Positions 21,601 through 29,600 of a stretch of DNA of 64,000 nt are shown in pieces. The position numbers and the translations under genes were made by a program. Origin of the DNA: Elusimicrobiota bacterium (lineage in GTDB: Bacteria > Elusimicrobiota > Elusimicrobia > FEN-1173). The notes below the pieces were generated by a model. That model was not told the origin of the DNA and searched no databases. It worked only from the letters and a program-made list of their open reading frames with translations. Location: positions 1 to 64,000 of the forward strand of contig JADJZR010000003.1 in assembly GCA_016715645.1 (NCBI GenBank). Direction: 5' to 3'. Within the stretch, counting starts at the first letter, position 1. The number at the start of each line of letters is the position of its first letter.

Positions 21601-23647
21601 CAATGAACACGACCCCATCCGGTCCGGAATTACTTAAGTAATCCCCCACATGCCGGGCCGCCACGAGGCGAAGAGCGGTCGCCTTCACATTGACACTCTT
21701 GTCGGGGGTATCGTTTCGAACAAACCAATGGATTTGGTCGGCTCCCTTCTCTCCCATCCAGGATTGCACATCGAGCTTTGCTTGAGCATATTCCTTACCA
21801 AGTTCTATCCCGGTTTTGGTTTTCATTTGTGCACTGATCTTCGCTTCAACCACTGTCATCAAGGACTTGTACAGCGTCATCCCCTCTTGGACAAAGTCGG
21901 CCCCAAAATGTCGGGCCAAGTTGACCGTGTTGTTGCCCTCGATCAACGCCGCTGTGTCCGGAGTCAGATGAATTTCATCGATATTCAGCAAGGAATTTTT
22001 TAACAGCCGATCTCGCAACTTAACCCACCCTTCCCGATTGGGATTGTTACGATGGGACGTGGCCTGGCGTTGCAGGCTTTCCAAAACCATCGGAGACAGA
22101 ACTACCGCGTCGGCCCCCTCAATTAACTTTTCAAACGCCTCAGGTTTGACTCCGGCTTCGATCCGTTCAATCACCCGAATTCGAACGCCAAATTCCGCTT
22201 CCAACCTTTCAAATCGGCGAATCTTACCTTCCGAGAACTGACCCGCCATCAAGCTTTCAGGAATAACCTGAACGAACGAGTTCCAACGAACACCCAAGAG
22301 CGTTTTCGTTGCAATCGCCGCGACATCAAATAACACATCCGTCTTGCCCGCACCCGTCCCGATGGTCAAAGCCCGGTCTCCCGCCAAGAATTTCAATAAT
22401 TCCAGTTTTTGGTTGACGTATTTCCCATCGACGAACGATCGAAGTGTAAAATTCGGGCCGTCCGTCATTTGCCGGATTTTTTCATACCTTGGCACGATGT
22501 CCCTGAAAAACGCCTCAACAAATGTTCGAACCATAGCAGTGGCGTTTGTAGAGACGGAGGGGATGTAACCCTCTTTCGTCTTTTTCGCTTCTAAATCCTT
22601 AATAACCGGCTGGAGCCCTTGGTTGAGGTCCCGGAGTGCCGCCTGCATCGCGTCGGCCACCGTTCGATTCCCAGTCAAATTATTCTTAACCGCATTTAAG
22701 AACTCAATTCTGAATGCCTCCACAGGTTTGGTTTTGTCCAAGGATTGGAGTTGCTTATCGATATCCCCACGAGTCATGGTCTCCATGCCCACCAAGTCGT
22801 GGACCGTTAACTGTGTCGTTTTGACAGATCGCGTCACTCCCAACTCCGCCCGCAAGGCCACCCCGTTCTGCCTTAGTTCCGCCAATTGACCTCTAAGTTC
22901 GCCCACATTTTTGGCATAGCCCTCAACCAACGCCGCCACCTGCGGGTTGGAATTTCTGAACCCAATCGACAGGCCTTCTCGCCCAATTCGTTCCGCCGCC
23001 CCTTTGTTCCCCAGGATGGCCAGGGCCTGTTCATGAGTCCGGATTTCGGCTTTATTAACTTGAATTTCGTATGTTTTCGCTCCAATGGCTTCACCGCGCT
23101 CGATGGCTTTCGATGGAGAAACTGCCCCGGATACCATCACCCCAAAACTAAACAGCGCTGAAACCACGGCTTTCGCTATCGCGTGGTCGCGGGTTCCCAC
23201 TTCGGCACTTTTTAAGGTTTCTTTCGCCTCCGCCCTCCGATAGGCCGATTCCAATCGATTAAGCCTGTTGCCCCCCAGATTTTCACCTGTGGTGAGGGCC
23301 TGATCTACTCCTTTTCGCCAGGCCAATTCTTTCCTTTCCACCCGCGTTAAGCTTGAAGAAGGTTGGCGCTCCAATTCCGCTACCCTTATTGAGTTTTCAT
23401 TTCGTGTTCTGTTTCGTTCAACCAGGGAGTCCGTCCGAATTTCCAACCCACGGGCAAAAGCCCCAAGTCCGCTTTCGGCTAACGCGTTGACCACCATTCC
23501 CTGGGCATTGCTGTAAACCGTTGATTTGAAAATTTCAAGCCCTTCTAAGAAGCGAACCTCGGCGGGAGAATCCAGGAACCGTTGAACAGCTCCGGCATTT
23601 TTCCCCAACAGACTCGAAGAAGATGCTTTGACCCCCACCGATTCCAA
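9677..23647 (-). CDS. Giant protein, C-terminal segment with SecA-like helicase and HExxH motif
   Basis: A 4656-residue open frame that follows an in-frame TAG directly with TTG. Residue numbers below count from that TTG. Seen in order: helical N-terminal part with one hydrophobic segment (about 160-185); SF2 helicase core with motif I GTGAGKT (K435), motif II DEIH (557-560), motif III WTGTL (895) and motif VI QQGVGRNRD (about 1073-1081); membrane segments at about 1700-1760 and 1783-1825; a long helical region; a Lys/Glu/Ala-rich coiled coil at about 3296-3562; a hydrophobic segment (about 3858-3900); HEQAH (3961-3965) with Glu 3972; and a final alpha/beta domain ending VDLSA. The start has no Shine-Dalgarno sequence and no signal peptide, so I read it as the continuation of the upstream frame. 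An energy-coupled membrane role is inferred from the SecA-like core; the substrate is unknown. Confidence 0.8.
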   Translation of the reverse strand: MESVGVKASSSSLLGKNAGAVQRFLDSPAEVRFLEGLEIFKSTVYSNAQGMVVNALAESGLGAFARGLEIRTDSLVERNRTRNENSIRVAELERQPSSSLTRVERKELAWRKGVDQALTTGENLGGNRLNRLESAYRRAEAKETLKSAEVGTRDHAIAKAVVSALFSFGVMVSGAVSPSKAIERGEAIGAKTYEIQVNKAEIRTHEQALAILGNKGAAERIGREGLSIGFRNSNPQVAALVEGYAKNVGELRGQLAELRQNGVALRAELGVTRSVKTTQLTVHDLVGMETMTRGDIDKQLQSLDKTKPVEAFRIEFLNAVKNNLTGNRTVADAMQAALRDLNQGLQPVIKDLEAKKTKEGYIPSVSTNATAMVRTFVEAFFRDIVPRYEKIRQMTDGPNFTLRSFVDGKYVNQKLELLKFLAGDRALTIGTGAGKTDVLFDVAAIATKTLLGVRWNSFVQVIPESLMAGQFSEGKIRRFERLEAEFGVRIRVIERIEAGVKPEAFEKLIEGADAVVLSPMVLESLQRQATSHRNNPNREGWVKLRDRLLKNSLLNIDEIHLTPDTAALIEGNNTVNLARHFGADFVQEGMTLYKSLMTVVEAKISAQMKTKTGIELGKEYAQAKLDVQSWMGEKGADQIHWFVRNDTPDKSVNVKATALRLVAARHVGDYLSNSGPDGVVFIDRGMRDAVLRDFAQHTGRGKDFVERVDQGISKLSSADQSALAKLDALISVASKKEGVASSYGVYQDQKAVHDEFNMAVGERKTFKQYVEGSKYGQLAAELKAVGINLSMVEIRNVKIEDMKNGFVRYTVHDGKGEAQVYVDSHRAVPKSEVRLETDRLFSQKEEALAYEIFAKATNGMIIRGENVYLSLGSTMTTLGEVINFVSTHGGRVAGWTGTLAAMSRTLELVYGIKTDVPPASRPGKLKDGNIYLVGRDLQSRDLTARMGDQTMLFVESSKLSPREAFEMGKKAAATKGVDHIVMQGESGKDFVLLKLEGGKWVEKGKMTEERAGEIAKNGVKLENGQNVDLTGAKYLFISDRVTGFDPKVRAEAKDSTKFILVTDRDVTADRLQQGVGRNRDADNVDVLVMNRSERERGQFETKQFWGEAVVNGRRYSQEASYREINSAMKASMGNILRMLMDNPAFAKDAAVVEKWLENFESKSHRGARSMVEGTEAPSLSIDALRGQYRQYQVELQTWARGGAGRELRQGLTSEGKKMLRLLSEQSGFKTLEFADSARRPDVDPSRGLYGSRGLGDFADRFHSSVQAVDVPREAPKVDSPSVMTYLNRAQAPRTVTELSERAATTRVTEQAQEAPRAAGERAPTTVRAESAQVTKMVTWLRDNDMTRGDKLTTAGQYWAAQYLAMDAAWSDDEQRSGLMPFDLASDAFETVVGWREQGYLRVSADRTVAGLIGLAEDARIIMGQAGNIGEVVKSVAGDLNGLTLAQAIVDHGGGDRSDATMLLLKAVAADQVAEQEYQDRMVRETRFTKPWEADVKQRLSVMGYARAAGHWIGGQFTTTANLRGGSLERLARRAGLSLEENRDQVLALSVQGLGLTDPTQRAAFKSSVTHELNNQGNDIRSKQAVVGGSLSDWLTYGLEGTRPREKTAEVAVEKAQAAVTAGKDQQQVYIEGDRKWGVLPGKKGTVDRKELETRLQYAQMSRQDTVTVTVRDSFAVTRERFLNRNGRRLPFGMSGRTAKWTAGIAGAGAVAAVGSVAVTAGLPVIIASGFVLNLLGGTLFGLAGKFLSPKMGLTPERVMDLFGKVGVRPSGMMGKQLENAPSMVFGVVGGLVVPLIPGAAAVAAVLAWPLAGVLVAVLAIAAGVVTAKHGVPLFNEYILPTSDPDKLSNKQMVRLANESRAADVKEAGSKPSLVRNVGEITLHDIERMAPLLDTNEEGFDPFTNGRMLEKREALLVRLVGGTDFGNRTAYNALTGAAINKAKGSNATQQRLGAEAMAQVTVGELSGLRVSEVDGFWKTRAVKILKEKMTEERDSARGSKGQQRWALNSQARASLAKEYGVTDRDVVRAYGEVRFGDSFTGAVNEIETRLKKEFPVESALNEDFGSNPKVVAIVYQALGRNGLTHAGHMWAMQEIFHVKMLGHAVYNTWLEALGNQDEVRSARVGLDATQATYKNLITMWGVAAQSEQADVERYIQNNNRYLTVVLPGDRRMVYTVDQNGLVFKREGDSVEVFDPKASSKKPLAVFNTDVAPTSMVSDEKGTRRVTVQAGNSGPAVFEIKEGKVTPVETPDRLGLDARENAVQSLAGQLEANLPVTWANLVETVSDSKPTAGSFMGEQAITPENLLGDLAVVSQGIPELSGIEEGRRWVAARFGQNIADSIDVRALVGGEDGVQWLAEPLSRLVGLSPDFARNVLAGMSFDRENPSGFAGELKSKLAEARTTVAKDLKKAGFSDRQIDIVTGYLENGEGPGLLAGARRWLISRYAVDSNAKKREAMRGVLGEYGYGFPDTTRRSVAGRAMVAQAARNWAAREHGLTGTVPSVSQAFNHSFAVAAKAWAVLDAADPLTGAVESLAGILAGSTQEEKEMALGVLKEGEVNVSLPVAPRRWDLGGRASHYFRGERMIGASIEAGLLERDMKRLATMEEGWKSDGVLEHRRRGWIEEMAEQGDPLRRAAVVDYYARQWEGLSRGRSIERVEKLMADMLTGMSPEMREQVASILAKSGVKWNVSEWNTADPLYMRAYLVADRVQHERQSVQGLLSAKMPEAQAVSLALAIDDTLNRLANGKILSESKSPTLGMALEAAGVDSGLVNLVSADMRGMPALMVHRHWPGVSESLLSYARAKEMSLFVGTEFDLSGYLQSLAQNGDVSVAVEELEGRLSGMATEMDPVAFSKIRSEILEQVLGSLPEGAVVRASVLADASESRRYGTNAVLYDALGEETRAKLPASLLTVPLSAVRELYDVETPKKLSAARKAEGVSAGRVNELIVNDGVLKKTRLMLESPWEMMPMERTALINETVALLTGNDAMSKELAAKYFPTLRGVPGRNAKAQLERYVDSRLQPKAQEILKAVGDLRDPRNVKVVLRILTGDADNREISDVLWTDNASVGNIRVGAVRQSLALAVWDAYLSNPPLFDSVVNDVEGAVAYALSNDVGNNFKGVRQDLRMDRLAKDASTIVKSLDPLADRETMINLMNDADPGALLKDVLPPRAMKLLPKEWQNRPVLAIRDALNFVEFTERPAVPAEAESETSETVAEEVAATIGVATAVEPSAEAVDVIGRFIDGLTFTKGDKIRSYSIRARLLQHLELLEDYEPAQFRQALARLESAGFGVKWGEENPRAIVSAKAAEVQARADRQNQRAIQREDILRQAKEVAEAKVKAKQEKADARLKAKEEKAERAEKWARGKVAQADAAEGIGAKLTAWWDSRVAGKADRKLDQEINIWLTRVEKTKTGLSNLKESRTMLTEQEERLGQMEDTLVSSEKAVSTLESLAETKRVYRLATTVEGGVEQAEKTIVARAERELGVKRESSDFLTDLDNRVNELRAQLDPRYRGQQTLDDQKKAIGSDLKEVRARRAEVRSQLDRVNALIAKDTEALEQEGVPEQRSKPRNSSFSVSYVQESRPSPYDGPKNYVYGAGETTTGDEVDFVEAYEGYYSPATPERDQGIEYGGVPVMEATRVDNRGQSANVEVYEYKRAASFGSVDPKTQIPYGLKRNDQGMFILDREFEFVEDENGEYPNLPDIVTIKDYLLGRLGELLLSVGGKTRAEKEILYVKINNVMETSRGVKGYFEDYLYRKIGEAALDQVARSKGEVKASDQAMFSSVNEFIYGELTENPIADDSPGLSTLVATIKLTRQETERIENARKDSVGSSRTSLIDPPTPPEASSLVTAGQGWAAAGSAALTASLVVGMVLLAAFDMTGFVAALAPLVLAGVGAFGYYLNQWRLEIGKDNVGTKPTAEADHGTKLILYTWDRFSELMETKWTRWFNPLGFWNPHAAAAGVLWHEQAHLKLGAGEVGAALAQVMPTFVSLGYYVANQWAGRDKKLEFVSGDDTNAMVKALETGLTADGLKALVEKARNSGLEKGGQIVYGLTERAELVVHEIRQWEGAGVQATNASLVVNPTAIQPAKMWMPVHVHVVENLDARFPIPSVMDWLSRAGNHQGLVLDRAGNATLYKLEKGDEGLVVRLMSRRVDEMQFGPSVSVPLGQYLLEAVKRGETVPLNGANASLLVGLVSASLQEMDLMPARLTLDQINRMEEALRRSVAGRLTSENVPMATSAVVRAYFNAHGEGARPYVGALADMARVNAIAAEVLRGWGLMPFIPSTRESVIIPKINRATVVSDVMGRMEPGLEKSLGDAIRNGNKSEILRIMADVSNRVMVPAYEAYLGYPIGSKVQVGERPSGGEGMAEIAMKKTSTGIEFEILLDLGKAQAADLLAEVNHEVAEAFIYAGMGEFSTLKRTERSDLESLAVALSRRVAEKAGLKSLGDMGHALFLADARDHDLRRVDAQRVAEGFIDAVDRTLSGSARTEMFQTAFARAGQGDTLLELTGQVVFPTVIAVDAKSFLNDQGAVDNGTVDSIVQKFSGDSNESTYLLVVDNLGSSAQAERAQLKGLLSGYSRVVLGKEGQGLRNGKINRGTLRSAIPIVFKWDSSLVPMVRLGAMSTNQEIWEGLVPTALKGNVAANLLEALRASRLVDLSA
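11640..11890 (-). other. Zincin-like HExxH motif region
   Basis: HEQAH at 11753-11767 (H3961, E3962, H3965 of the C-terminal frame) sits in an amphipathic helix, AAAGVLWHEQAHLKLGAGE, with Glu3972 seven residues after the second His as a possible third zinc ligand. It lies just after a membrane segment (about 11950-12075) and before another hydrophobic stretch (VMPTFVSLGYYVANQW). This is the usual look of a membrane-associated gluzincin such as the M48 type, but the flanking sequence is not clearly M48, so the family is open. Confidence 0.5.
12960..13760 (-). other. Charged coiled-coil rod
   Basis: About 270 residues rich in Lys, Glu, Ala, Arg and Gln with heptad-like spacing and no predicted beta or membrane segments. 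Examples are AKVKAKQEKADARLKAKEEK, a central EEQERLGQMEDTLVSSEKAV-type stretch and DLKEVRARRAEVRSQLDRVN. It probably forms an extended helical spacer between the helical middle and the membrane/HExxH module. Confidence 0.65.
18170..18560 (-). other. Hydrophobic membrane segments after the helicase
   Basis: Two clusters of long Gly/Ala/Val-rich hydrophobic sequence, WTAGIAGAGAVAAVGSVAV followed by GLPVIIASGFVLNLLGG, then VFGVVGGLVVPLIPGAAAV followed by AAVLAWPLAGVLVAVLAIAA, each long enough to cross a membrane. They follow the SecA-like core by about 600 residues and would tether that part of the giant chain to a bilayer. Confidence 0.65.
20310..22450 (-). other. SecA-like superfamily 2 helicase/translocase domain
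   Basis: Motif I is ALTIGTGAGKTDV (Lys codon 22343-22345), preceded by a Q-motif-like stretch LELLKFLAGDRALTIG that parallels SecA. Motif II is LLNIDEIHL (21968-21979), motif III AGWTGTL (about 20957-20970), the late region has YLFISDRVTGFDP, and motif VI is LQQGVGRNRDADNVD (20402-20437). The order and spacing fit an ATP-driven SF2 motor of the SecA/DEAH type. Between motifs II and III lies a longer insert of about 330 residues, where SecA has its preprotein-binding domain. No SecA C-terminal zinc motif is seen. Confidence 0.7.
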
Positions 23648-23650
23648 CTA
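23645..23650 (-). other. In-frame TAG followed directly by TTG inside the giant gene
   Basis: Read on the minus strand, the frame runs ...GERIQA, TAG (23648-23650), TTG (23645-23647), ESVGVKA... with both sides in the same phase and both strongly coding. No Shine-Dalgarno-like sequence precedes the TTG at a normal distance. TAG clearly ends the gene at 9677, so the codon is not globally reassigned. Confidence 0.85.
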
Positions 23651-26600
23651 GGCTTGAATGCGCTCACCGGATACATCCAATCGGACAACCACAGGCCCGC
23701 TCCGCTCCAACCCATACCTCTGTGACAGCGTGTCAACCGTTTCAATGGCCAACTTCGTATTATTCCCATCTACTTTCGCAGGTCCATCCGCTCCTACAAT
23801 CTCTTTTTGTGTAACAATAACCCCTCGACGACCATCCAGATCCACCCTCACCACTGCATTCGTTGGGGCCTTGTCTCCAAAAATTTCGGCCCGGTATTGT
23901 TGGGTCAGCCGATCTGGGCTGATCTCCACTGTTCTTGCCGCCACCGTTCGACCTTTGGCGTCTTTATGAAGCGAGATTGTCACCTGGACCGACCGATCCG
24001 CGGGAGTTGTTGCTCCGTCGACAATTCCCAACCTTCTCATTTGGGAAACAACCCGGGTATTGTTAATGCCCTCTCCGGATGCCATGGCGCTTTCTCTTAT
24101 CACGTTGCCCGTAGCCCCAAGGTTTACGGTCATTACGAAAGAGTTTTCCCGAATTAAACTTGCTTGATCACCAAGCAAATGAATGGAGTGATTCTTCGCA
24201 TCAACCCCTTTAAATTCTGCGCGCAAACCGCCATTTCCCCCCCTCACAATAGTTGCGTTATTCAGAGTCAGATCGTTGCCGACAGAGGATCTTAACGCCT
24301 CTTGTGACTTGGCAGACAGGGTCCCAAAAGCCGCATGTCCACCCCGTTCAGCCACTTCTCGCGTGACCTCACCAGTCCTCATTACTCGGAAAGTTGTGCT
24401 CAAGGGCCCATCCCGTGGAACCACATAGGTCATCCCGTTGGCGGAGCGGAAAGTCGGCTCAGCCCCAGCAGCACTACGGGACATGGAAGCCTCAATAAGC
24501 GCAATGTTTTCCGCGGTCCCGTTAGAGGTTTGTCGGGTCCCCATGTCTTCATACAACCGCATGGCAACAGCTCCTTGAAACACTGCGTTTAGCCGAACAG
24601 CGGAAGCCACTTCGGTTTCAGTAGGTTGCTTCCCTTCGGACCAAATGGCCGCCCTGTCATACCTCAAACCGGTAATCCTTTCCCCGGCACGCAGAACAAT
24701 TCCATCCGTTAACCTCACGGGTTGAGGCGCCCCAAACAACACCTCCCCCACCTGTCCTATACGGGAAGGAACAACAACATACCCCAAATCCATGTGCTCA
24801 CCAAACCGACCCGATTGTTCCGTTGACGACAAATATCGAACCGCCCGGCCTTCTGCCGCAAGCCGACTGAATGGGTGTACTGCCATCAACCCCGCGAAAG
24901 CCACTTGATGAGCATAGTTTGTGCGCTGTTCGTCTGACAGAGCAAGATCCCCAAATCCAGCTTTAATTAATCCTTCCGAAGCCAGGTATCCGGCTCCTGC
25001 TCCAACCGTCTCCATAACAGAAAGCTGAGCCGCCGTTTTTCCAGGACCGGTTAGGAATTTTTGATTTGAAACTTTGGCCAATTCCCCTGCCCGCTGAGAC
25101 AAACTCTGCTTGACGGCTTCGCCTTTACTCGTTGCCGCCGCCGCACGCTGGGGGAGAGCCCCATGAACCACCGCTCCGAGCGATGAGAAATATAATCCCA
25201 TCTTCCCCATTTCGGCGGAAGACGCAATCGCTTCAAACAGATTCCCCACAAAGCCCGGGCCAATGACCATGTCTTGTTTGTGTCCCAGCAAGAACCCCCT
25301 TAAATCGCCGAAAACGGGAATGGCATCCATTAAATAACCTATGGCCGAAAACGCTGGCCCCGTTAGCGCGAACGAAATCGCCCCCTCTGCCGCCAAAACG
25401 GGCATTATCCAAGGATTCTCCGCTAATTTGGTCAATGTGGTTCCCATTGCGCTAGGACTCATCCCCGCAGTGCCAAGCCCCGAATAGCCACGCATGGCCA
25501 AGAACGCCGCTGTTACGACCATTCCGGTAACAAACAAATACCCCAGCTCTTTTAATCCAACGGTTTGACCGCTCATGGCCGCGTTCAGGACAGAGAATCC
25601 CGCCATAGCAGCCCCGCCCAACACAATTTGCCCTGAATATTTCACAGCCGTTTGGGTGCCAACCGACAACGTGCTCCAAGCCTTTTCAGCTGTCTTTGAT
25701 ACGCTGGCAAATGAGGTAGTTGAGATCGAACTTCCAATCCCTTTTACAGCCAGACCCGCCCCCTGAATTCCAAAGCTGAAGAAGGCCCCGGTTCGGAACC
25801 CCACAAAAAACGAGTCAGAATCCGCCAGTTTAAAATCACGACTGCGGAAAGAAGTGGCAATCGAATCCAACCCGTAGGAAATGGTGCCAAAGGTCATTCC
25901 ACTGAGATAAGCCGCTCCCGTCCGACTAAGAAACCCGGAAGCAACCCCACCCACAAATTCACCGGCAAAGGTCTTCGCAAGCGATGAAACCGACAGGGAT
26001 TCGACAGCACTCAGCACTCTAAAAGAAGACACCGCCCGAGCCCCAATTCCCCAGGCACCTAATGGCGCAGCGAGAACCAATATCCCGTCCATCGCCACTG
26101 CCAATCGATCAGAGGTGGTCACCTCCGAACTGAAGTAGCCCAAAGATGATTGAACCCCAGTCCCGCCCCGCGCGATGCTCACCAGAGGATCTACAGTCGA
26201 TTTATGATACTCAAAAGCAAAATCATGTTCCCCAACCATAACGGCCCCAGCCCAAACAGCCATGTGGTAAACTGCCCCAACACTAACCAAAAGTTTTGTA
26301 GAAACAGCTCCCCATCCTACCGCGTTCAATCCATTTTTATCGTTGACCACATACTGTCCAACCCCATGGGTGTCCAACCTCAGTGCTTGGGCCGTATCCG
26401 CGTCCAATACATTGATCCGAACGCCCGCGTGATTCAACATGATTCGTGGCGTTCCTGAAATTTCCCATGTCTGTTTACCGGTGACTTCAAAACCGACGCC
26501 AAAGCGTCGAAGGGTCACATCTCCCGCCACTGGTGATCCGCCACCATGGCCGGCGTCCCTGGGTGTAAATTCCTCACCGAGTCCCCTGGCCGAAATGAAT

Positions 26601-29600
26601 GATTGGCCCTGGAAAACAACTCGGTCGATAGCAATATTTCCATCCGCCCCCACTCCAATGCCAAAGTTCTCGATTTTTTCAATAGACAAAACGCGCATGG
26701 AGCTGTTCACATCACCTTTCATCTTTGATTCTAACCCTTTGACAAAATCGCCACGTTCAGCCAACACCGTTTTTAGCGATTCGGGTGAGAACCCCCAATT
26801 TCCAGAATTTCGGGTTAAGGTGACCGGAAGACCGAGGATGTTCGTCTTTAAGGTCGCGTCGCCGGTGCCCCATGCATTGAAACTGCCTCCCCTCATTGGC
26901 TGAAGCGTTCGGAACTCCCCATACTTGGCATCCATTGTGGACTTCAAATCAAATGACCCCTGTCCATTGCCTGGTTTCCGGTTCCAGAGTGCAAAAACGC
27001 CCGCCATCGTAACTTTATCACCCGTGGATTTAACTGTCACTTCAAGGTCAAAAGTCGAGGCCCCTAGTGTTAACCCCGTTCCTTCCCTACGAGTAATTTT
27101 TCCTTCCAACCCATCCTTGGTTGTTATCGTCTCTCGCTTACCGGTCGATTCCATCGAGTTTGCTAAATTAACCCATTCCCGTTCCGACAAGAGGGCGCGC
27201 GCACCCTCTTTTAGGAGGCTTGCAGCGGGCTGGACCGGTGGTTTTCCATCAACCAAAGATAGTTGTCCGTTCTTTCCAAAAGTCAGACTCTCACCATTTT
27301 TTACTGAAGCCCCTTGGAACACATAGGAACCACCCGCCTTGTGAACCGACCCCTCCGTGAACATTAAAGCCTGGACCTGGTCTTGTTTGAAGGTTGTCTC
27401 ACCTTTGGTTAAAGGCAAAACGAAATCAGCGGAAGCGTTCTTTCCCGCAATAAACGTCGTTCCTTCTTTTGTTGGAGGCATCATCGTGAACCCAACCGCT
27501 TTTCCACCATTAGGCGCCGAACCGTCACCGTGTCCATTTTTAACTACAACGACGGCGTTCTCTCTAACAAGTCCCCTGACCTGTTGAATCAAATCACCCG
27601 TGTCAGCATTGATTTTGACAATAACATCCGTAACGGTGATATGGGTTTTCTCAGCGCCTCTGCTTTCACCGCCCCAGCTAGACGCAGATACACCTCGATC
27701 GATTGTAAGCGTCTTTCCCTTGACCCCTCCTTCCAAAACCGTTCCCACACCATTCTTGAAATCGACTTTTCCATACCCCTTAATCTCAGCCGTCTGGTTA
27801 GGGACAGAAAAACGATCGCCTGTCCGAGCCTGGCCTCTCATTTCCCCCCCCCAAACCTCTCCAAGCCCTTGACTATGCACCGTTCTCTTAACATTGTCCT
27901 GGCCGACAAAAGAGTGATTTTCTCTTCCTTTCATTCCCGAGTAATCCCGTGTAACGGTTTCATTCCCCTTGGAATCGACACTGACGAAGGTGGAGAAGTA
28001 ACCACTGCTCCCCTTAACCTCCAAACGACCATTTTTCGTCAAACTTACCTTCGGTTCTCCTTTTTGTCCTTCGACACTCAAGTATTGACGAACTTCAATT
28101 GTCCGAGTTCCACCCGAAATTCCGGCAAACGTCCACCCGCCTTTTTCCCCGCGAACATAGGAAATCACCGTTCCCTTTGAGAGAGTGCTGATCGTGGCCT
28201 GACTCCCATCGACGGTAATACTTTGTTTTTCAGCGGTCAGGGTTTGAGTCATTTTATTTTTGTAGATATCTATTACAGCCCCCGCACCAAAACGACGTAA
28301 ATGGCCTGAATTATTCAAGATATCCATTCCACTCTTCGTGTATCGAACCTGCGTGTCAGTGACGGCGGTTACTTTATCCAGCGTTGCACCCGCTTTGATC
28401 ATCAACAGCGCCCCTGCCCCGCGGAAATGCCACTGGCCGCCTTGGCGCAGGAGGGTGCCGCTGACGATGTAATGACCGTTCTTTTTTCCGTAATACGTGC
28501 CGTTAATTCCTCGGCCGTCAATTTTGCCGCCGGCTCCGCCTTTTTCCACTTTGATGGCCATTTTTTGTTCGCCGATATCGACCAGACCTTGGAAATCCAT
28601 GCCTGATTCTGTCAACACAAACCGGGCGCGTTTGTCATTAACCAAATCGCCGGAGATGCGCTTCTCGACGATTTTATTTCCGTCATGGACAGTTTGAATG
28701 AACGTCATGGGCAAACTCTTTCGATCGCCTTTCAAGACGAACCCGCCGCCCTCTACCGGGATTAACACAATTTCTTCATTCGGTTTCATCTTTGAATCGG
28801 CGAAATCGATCAACGGTCCCTTATAGTCCTTGTGTTTGGCTAGGAACGCGTCTTGATCGGCTTTTGTGAACCCCACCTCAAAGTCTGCGATGACCGGGGT
28901 CTTCTGGTCCTCGAAGTTGATCCGCACCGTGCCGTCGGCCTTGGCTCTGCCGCCAGCGCTAAACTCGGCGCCCGTTTGGACAGCGATCGTCATTGAGACC
29001 ACTCGCCCTTGAGGAGCGGTGGTCCCGGAAGTGGCGAGGAACGAACTCCCAAAGGTGAGCACAGAGGAAACAATGTCTTGGATCGCCGAAGACGAACCAA
29101 CGGTGATGGACGTCAAGGTCTTTTTCTCGCCCATCGACAGCGAGAACCCGGTCAGGGTTGTCAGGCCACCCCTTTCCACCGCGCTGGTTTCCATCCAAGA
29201 TTTCCCATTCCCAACAAAATAGCGGTCCTTGAACAGGTTGTCCTGTTTAACGACGAACACCCCTCCCGCCGCAGAAATCTGCTTGACGTCAATCCATTTG
29301 CCGTTGTCCTTGATTGCCACCACTTTCTCACTAACTTTTCCATCTATCCCTCGGGCAACCTCAATGCGAGAGCTCGGGGTCTCCTGTCTGTACGTTCCGG
29401 AGACAAGGTTTACTTTTCCGTCCAGGCCGATGGTGATTTTTGTCCCGGCTTCTTTGGCGGTGTAGCCGTGCAGGGCGTCTCCGGCGTTCTTAAACGTAAT
29501 TTCACCAGCGTTGGAATGAAGTTGGCCGTCCATGAAGATCACGCCGGTGACCCGGCCATCACTGACACTGTATTTGTTGAACGACGCCTGGCTCGGTGTT

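Noticed and set aside
23648..23650. Genome-wide reassignment of TAG to an amino acid
   Set aside because: TAG also ends the giant gene at 9677, where reading on would run antisense into the convergent gene, so TAG appears to be a normal stop here.
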